Positions 32,956-41,995 of a stretch of DNA of 64,000 nt are shown piece by piece. The stretch covers positions 372,001-436,000 of the forward strand of contig NZ_QJVJ01000007.1 in assembly GCF_003217775.1 (NCBI RefSeq), read 5' to 3'. The notes beneath the pieces are model-generated. The model had not been told where the DNA came from and did no database searches. It saw only the letters and a list, made by a program, of their open reading frames with translations. The stretch is from Paenibacillus flagellatus (GTDB lineage: Bacteria; Bacillota; Bacilli; Paenibacillales; NBRC-103111). Each line of letters starts with the position of its first letter. The first letter of the stretch is position 1. A program made the position numbers and the translations under genes.

Positions 32956-33498
32956 GTGTCATCGTGCAAAAAAGCGAAGAAGGTTTGCAAAATCGTGTGC
33001 GCCAAACCGAAACGGAGAAGAAAAACGAGACGCCGGTCGCGGTCGGGCCTTCGCCGGTTCGAGGCGTTGGTAGAGGCTCTCGGTTCGCGGATTGACGGAC
33101 TTGCCGGAGCCGTACCGCAGCTGGAAGCGCGCATCAATTCGCTCGCCCAGCAGCAAACGGCGCTCGGACAGGAGCAAGCCGCGCTCGGACAACAGCAAGC
33201 GGCACTCGTACAGCAGCAAAATACGCAGCAGACGCAGCTTTCCCAGCTCGGGGCGACGGCTTCGTCGTTGACGGCCCAAGTGCAGGCGCTGCAAAACTCG
33301 TACATCGAGCTGAACGAAGAGGAAGCGGCGATGAGGAGCTTCTTTACGAGCCGGGTGGGCACGACGCTCACGATCGATACCGCGGCCGGCACCGTTACGG
33401 GCACCGTCGTTTCCGTAGGCACAGATTTCGTTCAAATAAGGGAGGCGAGCGGGGACATCGTTCTGATCCCATTCCGCAGCATCAACTTCGTTTCTTGA
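32956..33498 (+). CDS. basic coiled-coil protein with C-terminal DUF2642-like domain
   Basis: About 180 residues from a GTG at 32956 (AGGGAG upstream); an ATG at 32899 lacks a ribosome-binding site. Order: Cys/Lys/Arg-rich head (SSCKKAKKVCKIVCAKPKRRRKTRRRSRS), a heptad region about 35-120 with Gln/Ala repeats (ALGQEQAALGQQQAALVQQQ), then a C-terminal domain of about 50 residues (VGTTLTIDTAAGTVTGTVVSVG ... IPFRSINFVS) resembling DUF2642, found in spore-associated small proteins such as YuzF. No signal peptide. A spore-surface structural role is plausible given the adjacent glycan genes but is inference. Confidence 0.7.
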   Translation: MSSCKKAKKVCKIVCAKPKRRRKTRRRSRSGLRRFEALVEALGSRIDGLAGAVPQLEARINSLAQQQTALGQEQAALGQQQAALVQQQNTQQTQLSQLGATASSLTAQVQALQNSYIELNEEEAAMRSFFTSRVGTTLTIDTAAGTVTGTVVSVGTDFVQIREASGDIVLIPFRSINFVS

Positions 33499-33524
33499 TC
33501 CATTCAACCAAAGGAGGTAATCGT

Positions 33525-33731
33525 GTGGATTTTTCAGACGCATTGGCGTCTTACGCCGGTAAAATAGTCGAAGTGTTTTTGCCCAACGAATTTTTGGTCG
33601 GCCGGCTCATCTCCGTGGCGGCGGGAATCGTTACGATGGAAGTCGCCAATACGACCTATACGTCGCCGGCTCGTCTGGCCACGCTGTTCACCGACAATAT
33701 TACGTTCGTTCGCGTGCGCGCTGCCGGTTAA
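33525..33731 (+). CDS. small DUF2642-like protein
   Basis: 68 residues from a GTG at 33525 preceded by a perfect AAGGAGGTAA. The whole protein matches in layout the C-terminal domain of the preceding coiled-coil protein (YAGKIVEVFLPNEFLVGRLISVAAGIVTMEV ... FVRVRAAG): a short beta-barrel-like unit. It lies 26 bases after that gene, so both are one operon. Function not known; its relatives are small proteins of spore-formers. Confidence 0.7.
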   Translation: MDFSDALASYAGKIVEVFLPNEFLVGRLISVAAGIVTMEVANTTYTSPARLATLFTDNITFVRVRAAG

Positions 33732-33758
33732 CCCGGTTCGATCCCGTACGGCCGACCG

Positions 33759-35051
33759 TTAGTCGCCGCTATCCGCCGCCAAGCGAAGCTCCATCCATCG
33801 CCGCCATACCTCGTAGCGTCCGGGATGCGAGTGAGTGACGCTGCCGCTTCTCAGCCGCCGATGATAGAGTACGCGCGGCACTCGGCGGATCGGATATTTC
33901 GCGTTCAGGCGCAGCAGCATCTGGAAATCTTCATACAACCGGCCGTCGTACGGGTCGTCGGTGAGCCAGCCTCCCAGCTCGCGCAGGCAGGCCATGCGGT
34001 ACATTCGCGGCGCCAGCGGGACGCCGTCGGTCAAGATGCGTTCGACCGAGTCCGGAAACGGGGCCGGGCGCCGGTAGACCGGTTGGCGATTCGGCCGCTC
34101 GAGCCATTCCGCGTGCAGACCGACCGCGGCTCCGCAGCACTCCTGCTCGTTGACGCCGCTCAGCAACGTTTCCAGGCAATCCGGGGACAGCCAATCGTCG
34201 GCGTCCAGCTCGAGCAGCCAACGGCCTTTCGCCCTGGCGAGGGCGGCGTTCAAGCAAGCCGACTTCCCGCGGTTGGTCCGGTTCCGCATCACGACGATAC
34301 GGTCGTCGCACGGAAGCTTCTCGAGCTTCCGTATCGTATCGTCGTCGGATCCGTCGTCCACGATCAGAAGCTCCCACCGCTGGAACGATTGCACGAGAAC
34401 GCTCCTTACGGCCCACAGCAAATACCGGGCATCGTTGTAGGTCGAGATTACGACGGTGACGACCGGCGAATCCCCCGATTCGGGTTTGCGATACGCCGCC
34501 GTCAGGACGGGACGGAGAAAGTCCCATTCCTCGGCAAGCCTTCTCCAGGCGGGAGCGGCGGCCGTTCCGCCGCGAACGATGCACGCCGATTCGATCCGTC
34601 GCCATGGATGCGTCTCGCCAAGTCCAAGCCTGCGCTCAAGCAGCACGTAATGGTCGAAAGGCAGCGCATCCGGCGGGAGGAAGCCGCCGCCGAACAAGCC
34701 GGATCGGACGGCTTTTGTGCTCCAGACGACCGGAATATCGGACGCGTCGGGCGGCTTTCGCCGGTCCGGCATCGGCCGAGGGGGCGCCACGATCTCGATA
34801 CCGGCGTACGTATCCGGCAGCGAGCGGATCCACTCCGCGACGCTGGGGCCGAAATCGGGCTGCGGCCGGTCGCCGGCCGTCAGCGCGATGAAAAATCGTC
34901 CCTCATAGTCGGCCAGCGCCCGGTTCATCCGGTCCGCATAATCGGCTTCCAGCACGAGGACGGAACAGTCGGGAACGTTCGCTTGCGACAAGGCGAGGAG
35001 CGTAGTCTCGAGCCAATGGGCGTTGTCTTGGACGAGGATGAAAACGAGCAT
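33759..35051 (-). CDS. family 2 glycosyltransferase, two-domain
   Basis: 430 residues. An N-terminal degenerate GT-A-like half (MLVFILVQDNAHWLETTLLALSQANVPDCSVLVLEAD) precedes a full GT2 domain from about 195: VVTVVISTYNDARYLLWAVRSVLVQSFQRWELLIVDDGSDD, then LLELDADDWL with the DxD-type metal site near 290, and GGWLTDDPYDGRLYEDFQMLLRL near 385. It transfers a sugar from a nucleotide sugar in the cytoplasm. Divergent from the next glycosyltransferase gene; the 130 bases between hold both promoters. Confidence 0.88.
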   Translation of the reverse strand: MLVFILVQDNAHWLETTLLALSQANVPDCSVLVLEADYADRMNRALADYEGRFFIALTAGDRPQPDFGPSVAEWIRSLPDTYAGIEIVAPPRPMPDRRKPPDASDIPVVWSTKAVRSGLFGGGFLPPDALPFDHYVLLERRLGLGETHPWRRIESACIVRGGTAAAPAWRRLAEEWDFLRPVLTAAYRKPESGDSPVVTVVISTYNDARYLLWAVRSVLVQSFQRWELLIVDDGSDDDTIRKLEKLPCDDRIVVMRNRTNRGKSACLNAALARAKGRWLLELDADDWLSPDCLETLLSGVNEQECCGAAVGLHAEWLERPNRQPVYRRPAPFPDSVERILTDGVPLAPRMYRMACLRELGGWLTDDPYDGRLYEDFQMLLRLNAKYPIRRVPRVLYHRRLRSGSVTHSHPGRYEVWRRWMELRLAADSGD

Positions 35052-35181
35052 GCCGAATCTCCTTTATCGGCCGGTAGGCGTTCGAATCGTCTCTTACTCC
35101 CAAGGTATGACGGGAAAGGGCGAAAGGTTAGCCGTTTTGCGAAAAAGGATATACGAATCGGTCAGCAAAGGAGCCGTCGCG

Positions 35182-36204
35182 ATGAGCATCGTCGTCTATC
35201 CCCCCACGCTGGATTGGTCGTGGATGAAGCAAAGACCCCAGCAGCTGCTCGGCGGACTCGCCCGATCGGGCCGTACGGTCTATTATTGCAACAAAACCCG
35301 CGCGGATCGGGGCATGGAGCGGGTGGAGCCGAACGTCTACGTCGTACATCATTACGAAAAATGGCTGCGCGACGATTGGCCGCGAATTCGCGCCGGCAGC
35401 CGTCTCCCCGTAGGCGTCTGGTGCAGCATGCCGATGAGCGGCCCCTCCGCGAAGCGGGATATCGAGCCGGATTGGATCGTCTACGATTGTGCGGACGATT
35501 TCGGGGAATGGCATCGGTTCGAGCGCGACATGGTGTCCGTCTCCGACGCGGTCGTATGCTCCTCCGAAAGGCTGTACGACAGGCTGTCGTCCACCTATCC
35601 GCACATCCGGCTGAAGCTCGTCCGCAACGGCTACGACCCCGCGATGCGGCTTCACGTCGAGAGTGCCGGCGGGGATGCCGCCGAGACGAATCCGGGCCGG
35701 ACGCCGCGAGCGGGCTTCGTCGGGGCGTGGGCTCCTTGGATCGACGACCTGCTCCTTCGCAAGCTGGCCCGGACCGGGGAGGTCGAGGTCGTGCTGGTCG
35801 GGCCGGAGTTCGGCAGGACGTACGATACGGTTCGCCGGGAGAAGCGGATCCGGATCGAAGGACTCGTCCCGCATGCCGACCTGAACCGGCATATCGCCGG
35901 CTTCGACGTATGCCTGATCCCGTTCAAGAGGACGTCCGTCACGCTCGCGGCGAACCCGGTTAAAGCGTACGAGTATTTGGCCGCCGGGAAACCCGTCGTA
36001 TCCACGGATTTGCCCGAATGCAGACGAATGGGAGACGTCGTGGACGTGGCGGTCGATCACGAGTCGTTTATCGGGGCGGTGCTGGAACGGCTGAAGCGGC
36101 CCGGCGATGCGGCGGCGAGAACCCGCTACGCGCTCGCCCGCACGTGGGATCATCGATGCCGGGAGGTGGAGGAGCTGCTGGCCGAGCTGGAATCCGGCCG
36201 ATGA
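35182..36204 (+). CDS. family 1/4-type glycosyltransferase
   Basis: 340 residues from the ATG at 35182, set by AAAGGAG eight bases upstream. The N-terminus SIVVYPPTLDWSWMKQRPQQLLGGLARSG closely resembles an internal segment of the protein encoded at 37072-38607 (VVLYPPTIDWHTPLFQRPHQLALAFAKAG). The GT-B C-domain shows GFVGAWAPWIDDLLL, EVVLVGPEF, GLVPHADLNRHIAGFDVCLIPFK and the nucleotide-sugar site AYEYLAAGKPVVSTDLPECR. It is the only glycosyltransferase of the cluster on the plus strand. Confidence 0.88.
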   Translation: MSIVVYPPTLDWSWMKQRPQQLLGGLARSGRTVYYCNKTRADRGMERVEPNVYVVHHYEKWLRDDWPRIRAGSRLPVGVWCSMPMSGPSAKRDIEPDWIVYDCADDFGEWHRFERDMVSVSDAVVCSSERLYDRLSSTYPHIRLKLVRNGYDPAMRLHVESAGGDAAETNPGRTPRAGFVGAWAPWIDDLLLRKLARTGEVEVVLVGPEFGRTYDTVRREKRIRIEGLVPHADLNRHIAGFDVCLIPFKRTSVTLAANPVKAYEYLAAGKPVVSTDLPECRRMGDVVDVAVDHESFIGAVLERLKRPGDAAARTRYALARTWDHRCREVEELLAELESGR

Positions 36205-36251
36205 CGGCCGGCGACGGACGTTCCAGCCCCGATTGAGGCAGCGCCGCCGCT

Positions 36252-36914
36252 TCATAACCGCGGCTGTTCCCGCTTCTTCAGCACCGCACGGCAACACCAC
36301 AGCTTCCACCGGTCGGAATAGATGGCGTTATCGGGTTTGACGGGATCGACATTGCCGGCGAACGTCAAGCCCAGCGGGGCGGCGGCCGCCTCGATGTCTT
36401 CGATCTTGATCAAAGGGTAATCGAAGGTGAGGACGAGAAGACCGTCGTCCTTCAACACTCTGGCGAATTGCCCAAGAGCTTGTCTCATCTTCTCCGGGCC
36501 CAATTCCTCCAGCACGGATAGGCAATACACCTTGTCGAACATGCGATCCTCGTAAGGCAAGTCCGTAATGTCCGCCTGACGGAACCGGACGGCATCGTAA
36601 TAGCCTTCCCTCTCCAGCAAGTCTCCGACCGGATCGCCGAACGCCTTTCGCATGCCTTGCTTCAGAAGCTCCGGTATGCGGATGGTCGGGCTGTGGTCGC
36701 ACGCATGCGCTTCCCTGCACGCTTTCCCCAAAAAGTATTTGAAGTGATGCCCCAGCCCGCAAGCGGCGTCCAGCGCCGTGTCCCGGGGGTCGGCAAACCG
36801 GCTCGCCCACGCATATTCGTACAACCGGCTCCACCATTCCGCCGGAATATCGAACACGAGTCGATCCACCTTCGGATCGGCTGTCGTAAAAAATCTGGAA
36901 TCGAATAAGCTCAA
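36252..36914 (-). CDS. class I SAM-dependent methyltransferase
   Basis: 220 residues. SAM-binding motif I is TALDAACGLGHHFKYFLG near residue 48, motif II region is VRFRQADITDLPYEDRMFDKVYCLSVLEELGPEKM near 110-143, and motif III LKDDGLLVLTFDYP near 155. The target is unknown; inside a glycan cluster it is probably a sugar residue or a lipid-linked sugar. It follows the glycosyltransferase at 37072 in the same direction with a gap of about 160 bases. Confidence 0.85.
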   Translation of the reverse strand: MSLFDSRFFTTADPKVDRLVFDIPAEWWSRLYEYAWASRFADPRDTALDAACGLGHHFKYFLGKACREAHACDHSPTIRIPELLKQGMRKAFGDPVGDLLEREGYYDAVRFRQADITDLPYEDRMFDKVYCLSVLEELGPEKMRQALGQFARVLKDDGLLVLTFDYPLIKIEDIEAAAAPLGLTFAGNVDPVKPDNAIYSDRWKLWCCRAVLKKREQPRL

Positions 36915-37071
36915 GGTCGTCCCTCCGTTCGTTCGTCGATGATGTCGGTTTACGGGATCTACTACAGTGTATGGACCGGAGAACGGATTCGCATGGGTAT
37001 GGGGTCCGAGTCATCCGTATCAAAGTTCGGCGCCGACGCGGAAGAGGCTTCGTCCGGGGACGAAGCCTTTC

Positions 37072-38607
37072 TTACCGTGCCGCTTGCCTTCGGGCGTCCA
37101 TGGCGGCGTCCATGTCCCGGACCCTTTGCTCCCAAGTATGGCGGGCCGCGAACCGCCTCGCGGTCCGAACGTACTGCGGATCCCGCCCGAGCCGGACGGC
37201 GAGGCGGACCGATTCCGCGAACGTCTTCGCGTGCCGGGCCGTCAAGACCGGCTCGCACTTCGCGCATTCGGGAATGGGGGTGGAGACGACCGCTTTGCCC
37301 GCCGCCAAATATTCGAACAATTTCAGCGGACTCGTGGAGACGGTCAAGCTGTTCAGCCGGAACGGAATGATCGCCGCGTCGAAGTAGGCCAAATAGGACG
37401 GAAGCTCGTCGTGCCGTTTGGCTCCCAAATACCGGATGTTGGAGAAGCGCTCCAAGCCGGCGCGCCGCATGCTGCCGTCGTAATCGGGACCGATCAGCAC
37501 GAAGTCGAAATCCGGGTTATGCTCCGCGGCATGGCGAAGCAGGCCGTAATCGAGCCATTTGGCGATCGCCCCGTAGTAGCCGACCACGCTCCGCCCGGAG
37601 TCGACGGTTTCCCGCATATCGTCCGGCACCGGCCCTTGCCGCGTCTCGACAGCGGCGAATCGCTCGTAATCGACGGCGTTATACGAGAGCAGCGCGTCCG
37701 GCCGGTCGCGCACCGCCTTTTCCCATAGCGAGGAGGCCGTCGCGGTTACGAGTCCCGCATGGCGAAGCAAGTAGCGGTGCGCGATTTCCATGCGGCGGTC
37801 GTAGCCGGTGAAAATCGGCAGTTCGTCGATATACTCGTACAGAAGGAAAGGATCGGTCAAGCCGGTCAGCCGGTTCAAGCTCATCGTCCAAGTCAGCAGC
37901 ACGATCGGCCTTTCGACGATGTCGAACGTTTCGACCGGCACGTTGGCGACGTACAGCCGATCGCGAACGGCATGAAACCCTTCCCCGAACGTTTCCGCTT
38001 CGTTCGGCGTCATGAAGAACACGAGATACCCCGCTTTGGCGAAGGCAAGCGCCAATTGGTGGGGACGCTGGAACAGCGGAGTATGCCAATCGATCGTCGG
38101 CGGGTACAGGACGACGCCTTTCGCGTCGGCGGCCTCGCATATCGCCGCCAGGCTTCTCCTCCAACGATCCGACACCCCGTTGCCGTCGCCGCCGCCGGAA
38201 CGAATGATCGTCTCGATACGCGGGGCGAAATAGTCGTATCGCTCGTCGCGTCCCCATATTTCGAAGCCGGCCGGGACGTCCAGCCGCAAGCGGGAGGGGA
38301 GTGATCCCGACGACTCGATGAACGGCGTCAAATCCCACTCCGCAAACGACAGGTCGCCGCCCGCCTCTCGAAGGCAGGAGGCCCGTATCCACCGGTTCGA
38401 TCCCGGTTCGCCGGCTTCTACGCGGCAGGCCGGCGCCGAGGCGGAGCGGTCGTCCGGACGAGCGACGACAAACGCCCGGAGCTTGCAGGATAAGAGAGGG
38501 CCGGCCGGCACGCGTCCCGGCGGTATGGTCAACAGCAAGCCGCCGCCCGCCTCGCCGTCGCCGGAATACGGTTCCGTATCGGCGTAGATGACGGTGCGTT
38601 TGGACAA
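37072..38607 (-). CDS. glycosyltransferase with N-terminal beta-sandwich domain
   Basis: 511 residues from a TTG at 38607 with GGAGGG six bases upstream. The first about 150 residues resemble a DNRLRE-like beta-sandwich (VIYADTEPYSGDGEAGGGLLLTIPPGRVPAG ... FAEWDLTPFI), unusual on a glycosyltransferase. From about 165 the GT-B fold follows: GVVLYPPTIDWHTPLFQRPHQLALAFAKAGY, SVVGYYGAIAKWLDYGLL, FVLIGPDYDG, and KLFEYLAAGKAVVSTPIPEC. It likely adds a sugar in the cluster's glycan and uses the sandwich to dock to a carrier; that is inference. Confidence 0.85.
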   Translation of the reverse strand: MSKRTVIYADTEPYSGDGEAGGGLLLTIPPGRVPAGPLLSCKLRAFVVARPDDRSASAPACRVEAGEPGSNRWIRASCLREAGGDLSFAEWDLTPFIESSGSLPSRLRLDVPAGFEIWGRDERYDYFAPRIETIIRSGGGDGNGVSDRWRRSLAAICEAADAKGVVLYPPTIDWHTPLFQRPHQLALAFAKAGYLVFFMTPNEAETFGEGFHAVRDRLYVANVPVETFDIVERPIVLLTWTMSLNRLTGLTDPFLLYEYIDELPIFTGYDRRMEIAHRYLLRHAGLVTATASSLWEKAVRDRPDALLSYNAVDYERFAAVETRQGPVPDDMRETVDSGRSVVGYYGAIAKWLDYGLLRHAAEHNPDFDFVLIGPDYDGSMRRAGLERFSNIRYLGAKRHDELPSYLAYFDAAIIPFRLNSLTVSTSPLKLFEYLAAGKAVVSTPIPECAKCEPVLTARHAKTFAESVRLAVRLGRDPQYVRTARRFAARHTWEQRVRDMDAAMDARRQAAR

Positions 38608-38630
38608 CGAAATCCCTCCAAAGTTCCGGT

Positions 38631-39371
38631 TTACCGGTATAGCAATGTTTTCATGACCGGCCTGCACTTCGTTACGATTTCTTCCCGCTGTTCTTTCGTT
38701 ACCGGTTCCGGATTGAACGATCCGACCTTCTTCGACAGGACGCCGATCATGTCGGGAACCGGCACCTTCGTCACTTCCGACAGCCGCTTCAGCGTTTTCG
38801 GATCGCGGTCGACCAGATCCTCGTAACGGATCAGCAGGCTGTTCGGATCTTGCCGGGCGTATTCCGCGTAAAAGCCGGCCCGCTCGTTCCATACCCCGGC
38901 GAAATCGTCGATGTCTCTGTACCACGTGGGGGCGCTCGCCCACGAGGGCACCGGGTGCCGGACGAGCAGCAGGAAGGGACAATCGGGGTAACATTTGCGC
39001 AGCAGGCGCAGCTCCCTTTCGCCGTAGCGAACTTCCTTGAAGCCGACGATGTCGTGCTTCTCCGCGAATTGGCCGTATAAGGTGTCCAGGGCGGCGGTCA
39101 CCGCGTTGATGACCGCCTGTTCGACATACGGCAATTCGGGCGTCATGTTGGCGGTCCATAGCCCCGTATCTTTGTTACGGTCGAAAAACGCGGTTCGTTC
39201 GTTTCGGCTCTGTTCCGAAAAGTAGACCAGATTATCGTAAATGTTGGCGAAATCTTTGATGATGCCGTAATGTTCGCCCCAGATCAACGTTTCCTTCCGG
39301 GCGTTGCAAATACGCTGAAGCAGCGTAGAGCCCGATCGCCCCGTAGCGGCCGATATAATAAGCCGGATCAA
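38631..39371 (-). CDS. sulfotransferase family protein
   Basis: 246 residues. The PAPS 5'-phosphosulfate loop is AATGRSGSTLLQR (residues 8-20) and the 3'-phosphate site is LLVRHPVPSWASAPTW (about 136-151), the two signatures of carbohydrate sulfotransferases; RYEDLVDRDPKTLKRL near 200 is also family-typical. It should move sulfate from PAPS to a hydroxyl of a sugar. It sits between two glycosyltransferase genes on the same strand, 23 bases from the one downstream, and the cluster carries both PAPS-making enzymes. Confidence 0.9.
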   Translation of the reverse strand: MIRLIISAATGRSGSTLLQRICNARKETLIWGEHYGIIKDFANIYDNLVYFSEQSRNERTAFFDRNKDTGLWTANMTPELPYVEQAVINAVTAALDTLYGQFAEKHDIVGFKEVRYGERELRLLRKCYPDCPFLLLVRHPVPSWASAPTWYRDIDDFAGVWNERAGFYAEYARQDPNSLLIRYEDLVDRDPKTLKRLSEVTKVPVPDMIGVLSKKVGSFNPEPVTKEQREEIVTKCRPVMKTLLYR

Positions 39372-39392
39372 GCGCCATCGCCTCCTTTGTCG

Positions 39393-40490
39393 CTACCCGT
39401 AAACGGCTGCGATCCATTTCGCCCATTGGGCCTCCCAGCGCTCCTTGGAAAAAGCTTTCGCCGTCATGTAGGCGTGGTGCCCGAACGTCCGGCGCAGCTC
39501 GCCGTCCTCGATCAGCTCACACAGCGCTTCGAACAAGCTCTCCTCCTCGGGCATGACGAGCCTGCCGTTGAAGCCGTCGAGGATGAGGTCGGTCATGCCG
39601 CCGACCGCCGTCGTCACGATCGCTTTGCCGCAGCCCATCGATTCCAGACAGGAGAAGCTCGTTCCTTCGGACTGGATCGTGGGGAGGAGGACGATATCCG
39701 CTTCCCGGTATGCGTTCGGAATGTCGTCGAAATAATAGTTGCCGATATCGAGCCGGTCGCGGTAGGGGTGGGCGTCGGCCCATTCGACGAATTCGTTCCA
39801 AAGCTGCGGATGGTTATGATCGACGGCGAATTTGAATTTGACATGCGCGTATTTGCCCAGCAGCCGGACCGACAATCGTTTCGCGAGCTCGATTCCCCGC
39901 ACCGGACTGATTCGCCGCGGGTACAGGACGGTTACGAAGTCGGTTTCCTTCGTCTTTTCCTCGGGACGAAACATGTTCAAGTCCACGTAGTTCGGGATGT
40001 ACCGCAGCTTGCCGCGAATCCGGTTCCCGATCGTCGAGCGGCACCAATTCAGGAACGCCGTGTCGACGGTCACCATCACTTTGCAATGGTCCAAGCCGTT
40101 GACGATATTCGGGATGATCCACGGCAGACGTTCCAGATCGTAGTTGGCGTCGTCCCACCATATGCCGTGATTGATGACGATCCCTTCCGTATCCTTGTAC
40201 GTTTCCTGCTGCCCGACCCATCCGTACAAAACCCGGTCGTGGGAAACCCGGTCCATCGCCTCGATATCGGAAACGTTGCCTTCCAGCATAGGCACCCCAT
40301 ACACGGTGAAGCCCATATAGTCCCGTTTCCATCGGTGGGTGCCGTTTTGGACGAAGTTGACATCATAGCCCATTTCCCGCATCAGAACGGCGATATCCCG
40401 CATATAGCGCTCGAGCCCTCCGGCCGCCGGCTGTTTGCCGTGGTGGAGAAGCTGGTTCAGCGTGTATATCGAAACTTTTTTAGCGGACAT
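39393..40490 (-). CDS. family 4 glycosyltransferase
   Basis: 365 residues. The N-domain has GGLERYMRDIAVLMREMGYDVNFVQNG; the C-domain carries VTVLYPRRISPVRG near 183, FKFAVDHNH, and the GT4 donor site PTIQSEGTSFSCLESMGCGKAIVTTAVGGM near 277-305 with the E-x7-E pattern. Retaining GT-B enzyme, cytoplasmic side of the membrane. Its start overlaps the end of the upstream GT2 gene by 11 bases, and the sulfotransferase gene follows after 21 bases, so these are one operon. Confidence 0.92.
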   Translation of the reverse strand: MSAKKVSIYTLNQLLHHGKQPAAGGLERYMRDIAVLMREMGYDVNFVQNGTHRWKRDYMGFTVYGVPMLEGNVSDIEAMDRVSHDRVLYGWVGQQETYKDTEGIVINHGIWWDDANYDLERLPWIIPNIVNGLDHCKVMVTVDTAFLNWCRSTIGNRIRGKLRYIPNYVDLNMFRPEEKTKETDFVTVLYPRRISPVRGIELAKRLSVRLLGKYAHVKFKFAVDHNHPQLWNEFVEWADAHPYRDRLDIGNYYFDDIPNAYREADIVLLPTIQSEGTSFSCLESMGCGKAIVTTAVGGMTDLILDGFNGRLVMPEEESLFEALCELIEDGELRRTFGHHAYMTAKAFSKERWEAQWAKWIAAVYG

Positions 40491-41196
40491 GTCGTTCCTC
40501 CCACTTCACCAAGTTCGGATTCGGGTCCAATATCGAGTAATACTGCTCCAAGCTGCCGTATTTTCCTTCGCCGTCGGCCTTCATGTATCGTTCGAATTTG
40601 GCCGCATGCTCGTTCCGGTTCGCCCAGCCGTAATGCTTCAAGCGAATGTCGCTTTTCTCCACGCGAAACGTCTGCATCACGTTGGAGGGAATGCGGCCGC
40701 AGTGGACCGGCGTCTCCCGCCATTGCTCCTCGAAAGGCTTGTTGCGCAGCAAAAAAACGCCATGGTGCTCGTGCGCGCGCCATAACCGGTCGCTTCGGTA
40801 ATATTCGGTGCTTCCCCAAAAATCGTACAAGGGGAACGCCCAAGCATCGACATCTTCACGGCGCAGCAGACCGTCGATCTCCGTTTTCATCCGTTCCTCG
40901 AATATTTCGTCGGCGTCCAGCGCCAATATCCATTCCGCGTCGGTCGCCGTCGTCTCCCGCCAGCAAAGCTTGCGGAGCTGCACCTCGTTATGGAAGCCGT
41001 GCTCCTTCAAGGCGATGAGCTTCTCCACCTTGTCGTAGGAAGCGCATATTTCGACCGTGCGGTCCGTGCTCGCGTCGTCGACGATGACGAAGGCGTCGAC
41101 ATACCGGTTCAAATCGTCGAGCGTTTGCGTCAAATACCGGTCCGCCTCGTTGCGAACGAGCATCATGGCGGTCAATTTCCCTGTTCTCATCCTCAT
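40480..41196 (-). CDS. family 2 glycosyltransferase
   Basis: 238 residues, a short GT2 domain: LTAMMLVRNEADRYLTQTLDDLNRYVDAFVIVDDASTDRT (residues 8-47) and the metal-binding WILALDADEIFEERM near 89-103. The C-terminal half has HYGWANRNEHAAKFERYM, common in short bacterial GT2 proteins of surface-glycan clusters. First gene of the minus-strand operon after a terminator; overlaps the next gene by 11 bases. Confidence 0.9.
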   Translation of the reverse strand: MRMRTGKLTAMMLVRNEADRYLTQTLDDLNRYVDAFVIVDDASTDRTVEICASYDKVEKLIALKEHGFHNEVQLRKLCWRETTATDAEWILALDADEIFEERMKTEIDGLLRREDVDAWAFPLYDFWGSTEYYRSDRLWRAHEHHGVFLLRNKPFEEQWRETPVHCGRIPSNVMQTFRVEKSDIRLKHYGWANRNEHAAKFERYMKADGEGKYGSLEQYYSILDPNPNLVKWEERHVR

Positions 41197-41297
41197 ACAC
41201 CATCCCCGAGCGGTTTCTATACCATATGGAGGAACCGTCCCGTTTGGTTGGACCGTTGTCCGGGTATGCCGATATTGCCCGCGGGAGCAAGGCGGAA

Positions 41298-41322
41298 ATA
41301 AAAAAGGACGACTTTCGTCGTC
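41298..41322 (-). terminator. rho-independent terminator after the 41.4-kb methyltransferase
   Basis: GACGAC-TTTC-GTCGTC (41307-41322) with an A-run on its left, read on the minus strand as a 6-bp stem plus TTTTTT. It separates the methyltransferase from the glycosyltransferase operon. Confidence 0.7.
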
Positions 41323-41349
41323 GCAGTTGTCGGGTAAGCGGAAACGTCG

Positions 41350-41955
41350 TTAGGACGAGGTAGGAGCGCTTCTGGCAAGAATGAGAAAATCGGCGACGGA
41401 CAGATGCCCGTGTGGTTGCGGGACGATCCGCTCGAGAACGAAGTCGGGGTATGCCCGCAAATAGTCGAGCAAATCCCGGTGGATGATCGTGACGTTATTG
41501 CTGGGCGCTTTTTTCCACGTCGTATACAGGATGACGTATTTTTCCGCGCAGCCGAAAACGTCGTCCAACGTTTTGCGGAAATCGTCTTCGTCGGTAATGT
41601 GGTACAGCACATCCAGACAGACGACCAAATCCGCTTTATAAGCGCCGCCGTTGACGAACGTCCGGGGATCGTACGAATGAAACGTTTTGGACGGATCGCC
41701 GCCGAACCGTTCCCGGCATCGGCGAAGCGCCTCTTCGGAAATATCGAACCCGAGATACCGCTTGTAGTTCATGTAGCCGAGCTGGTTTCCGTCGCCGCAG
41801 CCGAATTCGATGACGGTTTCCACGTCGCGTTCCGCCAAAAACGCGTTGATCGTTGACGCCTTGAATTCGGCCGGCAGCCCGTAGCTCCCCGCCCCCGACG
41901 TGCCGCCGCTCGCGTAGTGACTTTCCCAATAGCTGCGGTAATTGAATGCCGACAT
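41350..41955 (-). CDS. class I SAM-dependent methyltransferase
   Basis: 201 residues. Motif I is VETVIEFGCGDGNQLGYM near residues 45-62; YLGFDISEEALRRCRERF follows (acidic residue binding the SAM ribose) and ADLVVCLDVLYHITDEDDF near 107 is the post-motif region. Similar proteins are frequent in surface-polysaccharide loci. It lies 40 bases downstream of the ATP sulfurylase gene on the same strand and ends before a terminator, so those two form a unit. Confidence 0.87.
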   Translation of the reverse strand: MSAFNYRSYWESHYASGGTSGAGSYGLPAEFKASTINAFLAERDVETVIEFGCGDGNQLGYMNYKRYLGFDISEEALRRCRERFGGDPSKTFHSYDPRTFVNGGAYKADLVVCLDVLYHITDEDDFRKTLDDVFGCAEKYVILYTTWKKAPSNNVTIIHRDLLDYLRAYPDFVLERIVPQPHGHLSVADFLILARSAPTSS

Positions 41956-41995
41956 AAACGTAATCGCCGCCTTTCCTGAAAGTGGGGATCGAAAG

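Noticed and set aside
33825-35963. 712-codon open frame on the plus strand
   Set aside because: It runs antisense through a clear glycosyltransferase and then out of frame through another; the translation is Arg/Gly/Pro-rich with no domain.
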